Source of the DNA: Paenibacillus sp. J2TS4
GTDB lineage: Bacteria > Bacillota > Bacilli > Paenibacillales > NBRC-103111
Assembly (NCBI RefSeq): GCF_018403245.1
Contig: NZ_BOSH01000019.1
Location: forward strand, 43,854-107,853
Length of the DNA: 64,000 bases
Direction of reading: 5' to 3'
Shown here piece by piece: positions 27,196 through 35,959 of this stretch. The translations under genes were made by a program, and so were the position numbers. The notes under the pieces are model-generated. The model ran no database searches, was not told the origin of the DNA, and worked only from the letters and a program-made list of their open reading frames with translations. The stretch's first letter is position 1, and every line of letters starts with the position of its first letter.

Positions 27196-28529
27196 GTTTC
27201 CTCTGGAATGAGTCCTGTAATCTTGTAGGAGTATACATTTTGCTTCAGCTCTATCGTTTTCCATAGTCCGCTCCATCGGTAGATGGATATGCGGGTGGCG
27301 TAATTTGGGAGTCCGGTGATCGTAAATTCCGTCCCGGGTGCATTAGTCCAATGCTTCCTGTTTTGCCAAACCCATATTTTTTTGAAGCCTCCCGAGAGAA
27401 TGTAAACTCCCGTCAATTTCGGATCCAAATACTCGAAATAAGCTTCCGATGTCAGATTCGACACCATTCTCAATACTCTGGCTCTTGCCGTCAAATCCGT
27501 CGTGCCGCCTACTCTTCCTGAATATAGTCCGTACCATGGGTCTTGTTCGGGAGTGAGAGCCAGCGAGAAAGGCATAGCGAATTCGGTAGCTGGCGAATGA
27601 CCATCATTTTTGACAACTCCAAGGGAATCCCAGATGGCCGTTAAAAAATAATTAGCCAGTACTTCAGGGGGTAAAGCTCCTTGCTCAGGGGAAGCGGGAT
27701 TCCGGTCCTTGACATTGAACTCGGTAGAATAAAAGGAAATGTCCCTTGTAATTCCCGACTGTTTCTTCACCTGATCAAACGCATATTGGACCGAGCTGGT
27801 ATAGGTTCCGCTGATAGGGGTATATTGCAAATCGAAATAGGTGTGGAGATCGAGCCCGTCCAGTTTTCCCGAGTTAAGCAGCGGGGCTATAGCGGGGCCA
27901 TACCCTTTTAACGTCCAGTCCTTGAATGCGTTCTGAGCGCTGAAACCGCCGGGGATCACCTTGAGGGATTTATCTACGGAATGAATGCCGTCGGCGAATC
28001 CTTCCAATGCTTGGCTGTAAGCCTGCCGATCAATAGTGGACTCCACATCCGGCTCGTTGAATGCGGAATAGACCGTTATTCCCCAGTTTCGCACATGATA
28101 GATTTGGGACCAGGTTCCACCCGGCCTGAAGCGTTCGGCGAATTGCTGCCCGATGCTAAACCATTTATTGTAATCTCCAATGGGAATCCCTTTGGATTCG
28201 TAATTTCCGTAGTACTCGAATAACAGCATCGGTGTAATGTTATGCTCGAACATTTGCGCTACCAGCCCGTCAATAGTCTGTGGGGTAGGCTTACCGTCTT
28301 TGTAATACCAGTCCGGATAAAGATTGAGTCGCCCCCAACCCAAATTCAAATCCTCGAGCCAAGAGATTTTTTCTTTGCTTGATGTATCGCCATTGGTAAA
28401 GTTGCCCGAACCTAGCAAGGAAGGGATGTCTTTATTTTTTTGAATAGGGGATTTAGGACCTTCGGAATATAGGCATAGCAGTAAGATAAGCAGAGTTACT
28501 ATCGTTATTTTATATACGGAATCGCTCAT
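27171..28529 (-). CDS. Membrane-anchored or secreted clan GH-A glycosidase (GH39-like)
   Basis: A 452-residue protein with an N-terminal hydrophobic segment (residues about 8-22; a signal or anchor with an SEGP end, no clear lipobox). A TIM-barrel hydrolase follows. The acid/base Glu159 (YSAFNEPD) and nucleophile Glu270 (FYSTEFNV) sit on strand-4- and strand-7-like positions of clan GH-A, and a short beta domain closes the C-terminus. AAAGGAG precedes ATG 28529. It is the only minus-strand gene in the EPS locus. It shares its upstream region, with operators, with ugd. Such hydrolases in EPS loci trim or release the polymer; the substrate is unknown. Confidence 0.8.
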   Translation of the reverse strand: MSDSVYKITIVTLLILLLCLYSEGPKSPIQKNKDIPSLLGSGNFTNGDTSSKEKISWLEDLNLGWGRLNLYPDWYYKDGKPTPQTIDGLVAQMFEHNITPMLLFEYYGNYESKGIPIGDYNKWFSIGQQFAERFRPGGTWSQIYHVRNWGITVYSAFNEPDVESTIDRQAYSQALEGFADGIHSVDKSLKVIPGGFSAQNAFKDWTLKGYGPAIAPLLNSGKLDGLDLHTYFDLQYTPISGTYTSSVQYAFDQVKKQSGITRDISFYSTEFNVKDRNPASPEQGALPPEVLANYFLTAIWDSLGVVKNDGHSPATEFAMPFSLALTPEQDPWYGLYSGRVGGTTDLTARARVLRMVSNLTSEAYFEYLDPKLTGVYILSGGFKKIWVWQNRKHWTNAPGTEFTITGLPNYATRISIYRWSGLWKTIELKQNVYSYKITGLIPEETYMFVADG

Positions 28530-28755
28530 ATTTCATCTCCTTTCGAGTCTGGAAATGTGGTGAGTAAGAAATAGACCTGGAAAGAGTGGAAGGCGATGCT
28601 TTAAGCTTGCTTTCAACTTTCAGTGATTTGGTTGTCCATAAAAAATTCACCAGCATTTCTAGCGCTTTTATATTACAAAATATGACCATTGCGACTCTTT
28701 TGATTGGACGTTAAATCTATCATCTAAAAAGAGTTGGATAAATAAATTTTTTTAT

Positions 28756-28841
28756 TTGACGATGCTCTCTTTTTAGTATAGATTAATATCCATACTGATA
28801 CAATATGTATCAATACTTTTGTTATTGTTCCATTTTGTATC
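28756..28841 (+). promoter_or_regulatory. Promoter and GATAC-type operators upstream of ugd (gene-free 28530-29013)
   Basis: TTGACG (28756) and TAGATT (28779) with 17-bp spacing form a plausible promoter. GATACAATATGTATC (28797-28811) is a perfect operator just past the expected start. GTTCCATTTTGTATC (28827-28841) is a degenerate second copy. The remaining leader up to 29014 has no gene. Confidence 0.6.
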
Positions 28842-29013
28842 TAAGGTAATGTCTCCTGCACCTATATTACTGGAGGCACTCGATCATACTGTGGGCTTGT
28901 TAGAGCCTTAGACGTTTATCGTCAGGGGTATGGTGTGAGGGGAGGTTAAATGCCTTTATTCATTTAATGCTAAATTGCCATATCTAATTTCAATTATGTA
29001 TCGGAGGAAATTT

Positions 29014-30435
29014 ATGAATATTGCTTGCATTGGAGCAGGTTATATAGGAAGCGTAACAGGAGCGTCCTTATCCATGATGGGTCATCGCTGCACGATTATC
29101 GATATTGATCCGGCTAAGGTGGATGCCATTAACGCGGGACAGAGTCCGATCTATGAACCGGGCTTGCAGTCCTTAATTCAGGAGCAGGCCGGTTCGCGTT
29201 TATTTGCTTCTACCAGCTATCAGTCTGTCTATGAGGCGGATGTAGTTTTCATTGGTGTAGGAACTCCGTCACTTGAGGACGGTAGCGCGGATTTATCCTT
29301 TATTAGAACAGCAACGGCCCGCGTTGCGAATCACCTGAACCCCGATCATTTTACGGTCATCGTCATTAAATCGACGGTTCCCGTCGGAACCTCGGAAGAG
29401 GTGACCTCGATACTGGAGCAGATTTCCGGGCTTGAGTCGGGAGAGCATTTCGCTGTCGCCAGCAATCCGGAGTTTCTGCGAGAGGGACACGCGCTAGAAG
29501 ATGTGTTTTTTCCCGATCGAATAGTGGTTGGAGCATTGGATGATCGCGCCAAAGAAATGCTAAGGGAGCTGTATGCGGAATTTATGCGGCCGGATATTCT
29601 CGAAACGATTTCGTTACGTTTGGGCATCAGGGAGGGTCAGGTGATGGCCCCGCCTGTTTATTTCGAGACGGATCTGCGCAGTGCGGAAATGATCAAATAT
29701 GCTTCGAATGCTTTTTTGGCCGTCAAAATCAGTTACATTAACGAGATCGCGAGAATGTGTGAAGCGGTGGAGGCGAATGTCCTGGAGGTAGCTTATGGGA
29801 TGGGGCTGGATTCGCGAATCGGGAACCAGTTTCTGCAAGTGTCCAGCGGCTGGAGCGGAAGCTGTTTCCCGAAAGACACCGCCGAATTGTTAATCGCCAG
29901 TCAAAAGCACGGGCAAGAGCTAAGCATTGTCAAAGCGGCAATCGAATCGAATTACCGGATGCATCTATATATCGTCGATAAGGTTCTTGACAAACTGGGT
30001 TCACTGCACAATAGAAGGATAGGCATACTGGGTCTCACCTTTAAGCCTGATACGGATGATACGCGTCATACTCAAGCGGCCGTATTGATCAGAAGATTTA
30101 TCGAATGCGGGGCAAGTCTTCAAGTCCATGATCCAAAAGGAATGGAAAATTTTTGCCAAACCAATGGGGAGCTTCCTGTCACTTACTGCCATAGTGGAGA
30201 ACTGGTAGCCGAACAGGCGGACGCCATCGTTCTCGTCACACATTGGCTTGAATATAAGGATCTCGACTGGGGACATATGCATAAAAGAATGAAGAATCCC
30301 TATGTTTTAGACACTAGGAACTTCTTGGATTCCGTTGAAATTCGCAAGCTGGGCTTTAATTATGAAGGACTTGGATGGATTGCCGATAAAGGTGAACAAG
30401 ACGCTTCCCGCCCGACGCTGTCTCATGTAGTGTAG
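29014..30435 (+). CDS. ugd: UDP-glucose 6-dehydrogenase
   Basis: Oxidises UDP-glucose to UDP-glucuronate with two NAD+. It has 473 residues. The N-terminal Rossmann domain starts MNIACIGAGYIGSVTG. The catalytic Cys284 lies in GSCFPKDTAEL, the central NEIARMCE helix is present, and the C-terminal domain has GLTFKPDTDDTRHT. The start is ATG 29014 after CGGAGG; the upstream in-frame ATG at 28975 has no ribosome binding site. It is the first gene of the main EPS operon and sits behind a GATAC-type operator. UDP-glucuronate may enter the polymer directly or be converted by the decarboxylase-like enzyme at 26200. Confidence 0.95.
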   Translation: MNIACIGAGYIGSVTGASLSMMGHRCTIIDIDPAKVDAINAGQSPIYEPGLQSLIQEQAGSRLFASTSYQSVYEADVVFIGVGTPSLEDGSADLSFIRTATARVANHLNPDHFTVIVIKSTVPVGTSEEVTSILEQISGLESGEHFAVASNPEFLREGHALEDVFFPDRIVVGALDDRAKEMLRELYAEFMRPDILETISLRLGIREGQVMAPPVYFETDLRSAEMIKYASNAFLAVKISYINEIARMCEAVEANVLEVAYGMGLDSRIGNQFLQVSSGWSGSCFPKDTAELLIASQKHGQELSIVKAAIESNYRMHLYIVDKVLDKLGSLHNRRIGILGLTFKPDTDDTRHTQAAVLIRRFIECGASLQVHDPKGMENFCQTNGELPVTYCHSGELVAEQADAIVLVTHWLEYKDLDWGHMHKRMKNPYVLDTRNFLDSVEIRKLGFNYEGLGWIADKGEQDASRPTLSHVV

Positions 30436-30468
30436 ACAGCCGTAAATTTGTAAATGGGGAGGTTCCAT

Positions 30469-31194
30469 ATGGAATTAATGGATTACATCCGTATGATCCG
30501 TAAGCGGCTCGTGTGGATTATCTCATTTGTAGCTTTAACAACAGTCACGGCGGTCTGGGTTAGTTATTTCGTGCTTCCCCCGATTTATGAAGCTTCGGTG
30601 AAAGTGATTGTGGGCAGCTCAGAGAAGCAAAATTATGATGCCGTCAGTGCGGGTTTGCTGCTGAACAATACTTATAAAGAGCTGATGAAATCACCGACAG
30701 TATTAAATCAAATCGTAGTTAAACATCCCGAGTTGGATGTAGATATTGAAAAGCTGGAGAAGAAGTTAAAAGTTTCTTCCGCTAAAGATTCACAAATGAT
30801 CACGATCAGCTTGGAGGACAATTCTTACGATAAAGCGAATCAGATCGTGCATGCTGTAGCGGAATCATTCGAATCCCAGGCGCTACAAATAATGAAAGTG
30901 GAAGAAGTAATGATTTTACCGGATATTAAGGTCAACCGGGAAATTAAGCCGACTTCCAAGCGGATGATCAATGTTTTGCTTGCTTTTACCGTTGCGGTCA
31001 TTTTGTCTACAGGTTGGGCAGTAGGCGTAGAAATTTCGGATCGAACGGTACGATATGCCGATGTTCTTGAAAAGGAACTGGGACTCAAAAAACTGGGTGA
31101 AATCTCAAAAATAGAGAAGAAGGACTTTAAAAGAGTGCAAGCTCAAACGAAGTTGAGACAGGTAGGTGAAGCATCTTATGGCCACCTTAGCTAA
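30469..31194 (+). CDS. Wzz/CapA-type chain-length and BY-kinase activator protein
   Basis: A 241-residue membrane protein with two transmembrane helices (about 15-37 and 165-188) enclosing an extracellular Wzz domain (YEASVKVIVG...; helix-rich middle). This is the Gram-positive split arrangement in which this protein activates a separate cytoplasmic tyrosine kinase. The start is ATG 30469, 6 bases after GGGGAGG. Its last 17 bp overlap the kinase gene, so the two are translationally coupled. It should set polysaccharide chain length together with Wzy. The C-terminal cytoplasmic tail (about 50 residues, basic) is the expected kinase-docking part. Confidence 0.9.
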   Translation: MELMDYIRMIRKRLVWIISFVALTTVTAVWVSYFVLPPIYEASVKVIVGSSEKQNYDAVSAGLLLNNTYKELMKSPTVLNQIVVKHPELDVDIEKLEKKLKVSSAKDSQMITISLEDNSYDKANQIVHAVAESFESQALQIMKVEEVMILPDIKVNREIKPTSKRMINVLLAFTVAVILSTGWAVGVEISDRTVRYADVLEKELGLKKLGEISKIEKKDFKRVQAQTKLRQVGEASYGHLS

Positions 31195-31807
31195 TCGCGC
31201 ATTAATCGCTCATGTTAACCCTCAATCCAAAGCGGCCGAGGATTTCAAATTTCTTCGCACGCGAATTGACTATTCTCTTTCTAAACAGAGCAATCCGGTA
31301 CTGCTGGTTACATCCGCGAAGAAAGGGGAAGGAAAAACGTATGTTGCCGCCAATTTGGCCGTCTCGTTTGCTCAATCGGGCAGGAAGGTTTTATTGATTG
31401 ACGCCAACTTGGCGGAGCCCGATCTGCATCACTGGTTCGCCAAGTCAAATGAACTCGGATTGGCAGAAGTACTCTCAGGAAGCTGCGATCCGCAGGAAGG
31501 ACTGCATAATACAATGCAGGATAACTTAACACTGTTCTGCGCCGGCACGGCATTCAAGCATGCTTCAGATTTGTTGATATCCGGACAGATAGGAGGGCTG
31601 CTGGAGAAGCTTAAGGAACAGTACGATGTTATCGTAATTGATTCCCCGGCGGCAGGACAATCGGCCGATAGTCTCTACCTGGCCGCCCAAAGCAGCGGAA
31701 CCTTGCTCGTCGTGAAAGGCGGATCGGTAAAACCGGACGAAATTCGCCAGCTAATGAAAGATTTTGAGCATGTTCACGGCCAATTAATCGGCTATGTCTT
31801 TCATTAG
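31178..31807 (+). CDS. CpsD/CapB-type BY-kinase homologue lacking the C-terminal Tyr cluster
   Basis: A P-loop protein of 209 residues. Walker A (SAKKGEGKT) is at 46-54. Walker A' reads LLIDANLAEP, with Asn77 where active bacterial tyrosine kinases usually have the second Asp. Walker B is VIVIDSPA. The chain stops at GYVFH right after the last core strand, so the usual C-terminal run of tyrosines is absent. It may bind ATP and regulate Wzz/Wzy without normal autophosphorylation, or rely on another kinase. ATG 31178 is preferred; GTG 31166 is also possible. It partners with the upstream Wzz-type protein. Confidence 0.88.
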   Translation: MATLANRALIAHVNPQSKAAEDFKFLRTRIDYSLSKQSNPVLLVTSAKKGEGKTYVAANLAVSFAQSGRKVLLIDANLAEPDLHHWFAKSNELGLAEVLSGSCDPQEGLHNTMQDNLTLFCAGTAFKHASDLLISGQIGGLLEKLKEQYDVIVIDSPAAGQSADSLYLAAQSSGTLLVVKGGSVKPDEIRQLMKDFEHVHGQLIGYVFH

Positions 31808-31830
31808 TTTGGGTAGACGGGAGTAATCCA

Positions 31831-33294
31831 GTGATTAGAAAAATAATGAACTTAAACCAATTTCCGCCGTTAGCCAATCTACCGTCAACCCGGATGAAGA
31901 AGTTAATTCTTACGGTCGCTGCATTAGCCGCAGCCGTCATCATCGGGCTAGGCTATTCATTAATCGACTCGCAAACCGGGGTGCTTTGGACCCTGGTTTT
32001 TTCACTGGTCGCTCCAGCTCTTTTGTTGGCCCGATCTGATTCCAATGGACTCGTCCCTTATATTATCGCGGTATGGGCGTTTACACCTGCCATTCGGCGA
32101 ATATATGAATGGTCGTACCAGGAATATAACTCGGTTTCCATGCTTAGCATTTTACCGCTTCTCGTCACGACGACACTAATCATTCCTATGCTAAATAAAC
32201 CGCTGAAGCTTTCACCCGTCTTGAAAGGGAGCTTGCTCTGCTTGTCCGTCGCTCTGATCTACGGCTTGCTGGTAGGAGGATGGAAGAACGGTGTGGCCGG
32301 TCTGTTTGATCTGGCTAATTATGCTGTCCCTCTCGCGATAATCCCTTATGAGGCGGTTCGTAGAAGCAGCCTTGAAGTACGCAAACGGTGGATAATATGT
32401 TTTGTGAATGTAGCTGTGATTGTAGCTGGATATGGCATTCTTCAATTTTTTATCGTTCCCGAATGGGACGCCTTCTGGATGAACGAGGTGGATATGTTCT
32501 CCAATGGTCAACCGCTACCTTATGAAATTAGAGTATTTTCTACTCTTAACTCACCAGGTCCGGCGGCTATTTTTTTATCTACCGCCTTAGTGGCTATGTT
32601 GATAAACAGACAGTGGAGGGGCTTTGCCGGTTGGTTCGGCGTGTTGCTCGTCGCTTTCTGTTTGATAGTGACTCTCGTAAGAGCTTCCTGGGTGACCCTG
32701 GTGCTGGCACTTCTGTTGCTTATTTTTTTGGAGCAAGGGAAGAGAAAATGGGGGAGTATGCTGGCGATTCTGCTGGCCGGAATTCTCATGTATTCCGTTC
32801 TTCTTGCTGTGCCTGGCGGGGATAATTTAGTAAATCGCTTCACGACGCTTGGTAATCTGGAAAACGATTATTCTTACAATGATCGAATGCAATTTATGTG
32901 GAACATCGTGCCGATGCTGGTGAATCAACCTTTTGGCACCGGGCTTGGCAGTGTCGGGGTTGGAACCAAATTGGAGAACGATGGACAGCTTGGTCAGTTC
33001 GGGAATTTCGACAACGGTATTCTTGCATTATTCCTGACTTTTGGAATCGTAGGGGGCTTGGCTTTCTCCAGAGCATTATGGCTGCTTGCTAAACTGCTTT
33101 GGCCTCCTAAATTGCAGGAAGATTCTAGGGAAGCAAGGAAGTACACGATTCTGGCCTTTAGCGTATTGATCGGAGCCATTGCCTATTTAATGTTCGAGAA
33201 CAGGTTGGTCGGTGTGGGAGGTTTCGTGGTCTGGTTAATCGTGGCTTCCGGACTGCCGGAACCGAAGGAAGCGGCTGGCGGGGAGGCGCGATGA
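31831..33294 (+). CDS. Wzy-type polysaccharide polymerase / O-antigen ligase family
   Basis: A 487-residue polytopic membrane protein with 10-12 hydrophobic segments and a larger extracellular loop near 330-400 (NDRMQFMWNIVPMLVNQPFGTGLGSVGVG). That loop is characteristic of the O-antigen ligase/Wzy_C superfamily. It polymerises lipid-linked repeat units on the outer face of the membrane. The start is GTG 31831 behind GGGAG. It overlaps the flippase gene by 4 bp (ATGA). As the only polymerase candidate in the locus, it likely works with the Wzz-type protein. Sequence conservation in this family is low, so the call rests on topology, the loop motif and context. Confidence 0.85.
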   Translation: MIRKIMNLNQFPPLANLPSTRMKKLILTVAALAAAVIIGLGYSLIDSQTGVLWTLVFSLVAPALLLARSDSNGLVPYIIAVWAFTPAIRRIYEWSYQEYNSVSMLSILPLLVTTTLIIPMLNKPLKLSPVLKGSLLCLSVALIYGLLVGGWKNGVAGLFDLANYAVPLAIIPYEAVRRSSLEVRKRWIICFVNVAVIVAGYGILQFFIVPEWDAFWMNEVDMFSNGQPLPYEIRVFSTLNSPGPAAIFLSTALVAMLINRQWRGFAGWFGVLLVAFCLIVTLVRASWVTLVLALLLLIFLEQGKRKWGSMLAILLAGILMYSVLLAVPGGDNLVNRFTTLGNLENDYSYNDRMQFMWNIVPMLVNQPFGTGLGSVGVGTKLENDGQLGQFGNFDNGILALFLTFGIVGGLAFSRALWLLAKLLWPPKLQEDSREARKYTILAFSVLIGAIAYLMFENRLVGVGGFVVWLIVASGLPEPKEAAGGEAR

Positions 33295-34685
33295 GCAATT
33301 CGAAGCCGTTGTTGCGCAAAGAAGGGTTAGCCGTAAGTCTATGGTCTATCCTTCGAAGCTTTCATGTTCGTAAAGACAGCACCGCAAATTCGCTTAAAGT
33401 TGTGGTGGTCAGCATGCTGATCATGGCCGTCAATCTATTGACAGGCATTCTGACAGCCCGATACTTGGGACCGGCAGGCAAAGGAGAATCTTCAGCGCTG
33501 CTGCTTTGGCCCACTTTCCTGGCTAATCTGTTTATGCTCGGCCTGCCTTCTTCTTTACTGTTCAACATGAAGAAGCACTCGGAAGAAGCCGCTTCCTTGT
33601 ACACTACTGCCCTAATGTTCTGCTTTAGTTTTGGCGCCTTAGCGTGGACGGTAGGAGTGGCGGGGGTTCCTTATGGGCTAAGCTCTCATTCGGAACAGAT
33701 AATTCGGTATGCCCAGTGGTTTATGATATCGGCCCCTGTCCTCCTGATAGAATTTATGAACAATGCAGCTTTACAGGCCCGGGGAGAATTTCAACTATTC
33801 AACCGGATCAGGATGCTTCCTCACGTTGGCGCCTTGCTGTGGCTATTTCTCCTGTTGTTTGCCGGAAGGCTGACTCCGTTGTCAGCGGCATTGGCCTATT
33901 CGTTTACAACCGTTCCTGTGACGCTCTGGTTGACTTTTCGTATGCTAAGCATTTACCGGTTTACGATTAGACGTTGGAAGGATTCACTCGCCAAGCTGTT
34001 TCGTTACGGAAGAAGCTCGTCCGGAGCCGATGTGTTAAACGCGCTATCCGGGTATATGGATCAGGTCATAGTTGTTACTCTGTTGATGCCTGCGGACCTG
34101 GGACTTTATCTGGTCGCCTTCAGCTTATCCAGAGTCATTAATGTGATCCACAGTTCTCTGGTTATGGTGCTCTTCCCGAAAGCAGCGGGATTGGAGCAAG
34201 GCGAAGCGGTTGTGCTTGTCAAGAGAATATTCCGCATTAGTCTTTGTCTTACGATGTTGGCCGCGATCCCGATGATGCTGCTGGGGACGATGGTTTTGAA
34301 TGTCCTGTACGGCGAACAATACGTGAGTGCGGTTCCTGTCTTCCGGATATTGGTTCTCGAGGCAGTGATCGGAGGCTCGACGCTTATTCTGGCGCAGTCT
34401 TTCATGTCTTTGGGAAAGCCGGGCTATCATTCGATGCTGCAAGCGGTGGGAATGGGCGCCGGAATGCTTCTGATGCTCGTGATGGTGCCCCAATACGGTT
34501 TAATTAGCGCGGGGATAGCATTGTTAACCGGCTCCATCATTCGGCTTCTGTTAGGACTGGGTCTCTATAAAAAAGTGCTGCACACGACCATGCCGCGAAT
34601 GCTGATCCGATGGGATGATCTCCGCTGGTTATATAGCCGCTTTGCATCGGTTCAAGTCCAATCGTCAGACGATAAGGAAAAATAA
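33291..34685 (+). CDS. Wzx-type polysaccharide flippase
   Basis: A 464-residue polytopic protein with about 12 transmembrane segments of the MATE/oligosaccharide-flippase fold. The N-terminal GILTARYLGPAGKGESSALLLW segment matches the polysaccharide-synthesis family signature (ARxLGPxxxG). It moves undecaprenyl-pyrophosphate-linked repeat units across the cytoplasmic membrane to Wzy. It overlaps the upstream wzy gene by 4 bp. A gap of about 80 bp with its own AGGAGG-type site separates it from the first glycosyltransferase. Together with the initiating transferase, Wzy and Wzz it completes a Wzx/Wzy-dependent pathway. Confidence 0.92.
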   Translation: MSNSKPLLRKEGLAVSLWSILRSFHVRKDSTANSLKVVVVSMLIMAVNLLTGILTARYLGPAGKGESSALLLWPTFLANLFMLGLPSSLLFNMKKHSEEAASLYTTALMFCFSFGALAWTVGVAGVPYGLSSHSEQIIRYAQWFMISAPVLLIEFMNNAALQARGEFQLFNRIRMLPHVGALLWLFLLLFAGRLTPLSAALAYSFTTVPVTLWLTFRMLSIYRFTIRRWKDSLAKLFRYGRSSSGADVLNALSGYMDQVIVVTLLMPADLGLYLVAFSLSRVINVIHSSLVMVLFPKAAGLEQGEAVVLVKRIFRISLCLTMLAAIPMMLLGTMVLNVLYGEQYVSAVPVFRILVLEAVIGGSTLILAQSFMSLGKPGYHSMLQAVGMGAGMLLMLVMVPQYGLISAGIALLTGSIIRLLLGLGLYKKVLHTTMPRMLIRWDDLRWLYSRFASVQVQSSDDKEK

Positions 34686-34768
34686 TAAACAGACAATGAA
34701 TTACCGACAAATTATTGCCCATGGAATGGAAGCTTCGAAATCTTTATTGCCCTATATAGGAGGATATG

Positions 34769-35959
34769 ATGGCTGAAATAGGTTTAAACATACTGGCGAC
34801 AGGGCTGGATTGGCCTTCGGATAAACCGGGAGGATTGAACATTTATTATCGATCCATATGCAAAACATTAGCTCTGCGCCACTGTATTGAGGCATTGGTA
34901 TGCTGCAATGAGCCTCCGGAACAGGAGCCCGAGACGAACTTGACTCTTTCCAACATCTCTAATCCGCTCATGCCGTTATTGCGGAGACAAAAGGAATTTA
35001 AGAAGTACGCAGCCAGAGTAATAAATGAACGAAACATCGATATTATTTATTCCCACTTTGCCCCGTATGGATTGGGAGCGGCCCGTATAGCATTCGGTAA
35101 AAACATTCCACTGATTGTAGGGTTTCACGGTCCTTGGGCCGCGGAAATGAAGGTGGAGGAAGCCGGTCTGAAGGGAAGAATTCGCTCGGCATTAGCCCGG
35201 AGAATGGAAAACAACACCTATCGCTTGGCGGATCGTTTTATTGTGCTGAGCCGTTACTTTAAGCGAGTCCTGCAGGAAGATTACGGGATTGCTCCCGATC
35301 GCATTCACATCGTGCCGGGGGCGGCCGATACAGAACGGTTCCGACCGACAGATGACAAGAAGCAGCTTCGAAATAAGTTGGGATTGCCCGAAGACGGGCT
35401 GATAGCTCTATCCGTCAGAAGATTGGTTAACCGGATGGGGCTGCTTCAATTGGTCGAAGCCTGGACGGAAGTCGTTCGCCAACATCCTGATGCTTTGTTG
35501 TACATTGGCGGAATAGGTCCCTTGAAGGAAGCGCTGGAGACGGCTATTCAACGCAATGGACTGGAACAGAATGTCTATATGCTTAATTACATTCCGGAAG
35601 AGCTGCTTCCATCCTATTATCAGGCGGCTGATTTGGTCATAGTCCCGACCCAGGCGCTGGAAGGCTTCGGACTTACTACCGTGGAGGCGTTAGCGAGCGG
35701 AGTTCCCGTTTTTGCAACTCCCGTGGGAGGAAATCTGGAAATTTTAACCCGGTTTTCGCCGGATTTTCTAAGTGAAGGAATAACCGTGAACGCTTTGGCT
35801 AAAGGATTGAATCATGTATTGAAGCGGCGCGAGCAGTGGCCCAGCGCCCAGCAGTGCAGGGAGTATGTGATGGAACATTATACGTGGAACCAGGTTTTGA
35901 AAGCGATAGAAGATATTTTTATGGAAGTACTCGAACAGAAAGGGAGAGGAAAAGGATGA
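34769..35959 (+). CDS. GT4-family glycosyltransferase (1)
   Basis: A 396-residue GT-B fold enzyme. The C-terminal nucleotide-sugar domain is recognisable by VPGAADTERF, GIGPLKEALE and the EGFGLTTVEALASGVPVFATPVGG stretch, which holds the conserved Glu pair. The N-terminal acceptor domain starts with GLNILATGLDWPSDKPGGLNIYYR. It adds one sugar of the EPS repeat unit on the cytoplasmic face. The second of two adjacent ATG codons (34769) is spaced best from AGGAGG; ATG 34766 is only 2 bases away. It overlaps the next glycosyltransferase gene by 4 bp. Donor and acceptor are not determinable from sequence. Confidence 0.9.
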   Translation: MAEIGLNILATGLDWPSDKPGGLNIYYRSICKTLALRHCIEALVCCNEPPEQEPETNLTLSNISNPLMPLLRRQKEFKKYAARVINERNIDIIYSHFAPYGLGAARIAFGKNIPLIVGFHGPWAAEMKVEEAGLKGRIRSALARRMENNTYRLADRFIVLSRYFKRVLQEDYGIAPDRIHIVPGAADTERFRPTDDKKQLRNKLGLPEDGLIALSVRRLVNRMGLLQLVEAWTEVVRQHPDALLYIGGIGPLKEALETAIQRNGLEQNVYMLNYIPEELLPSYYQAADLVIVPTQALEGFGLTTVEALASGVPVFATPVGGNLEILTRFSPDFLSEGITVNALAKGLNHVLKRREQWPSAQQCREYVMEHYTWNQVLKAIEDIFMEVLEQKGRGKG

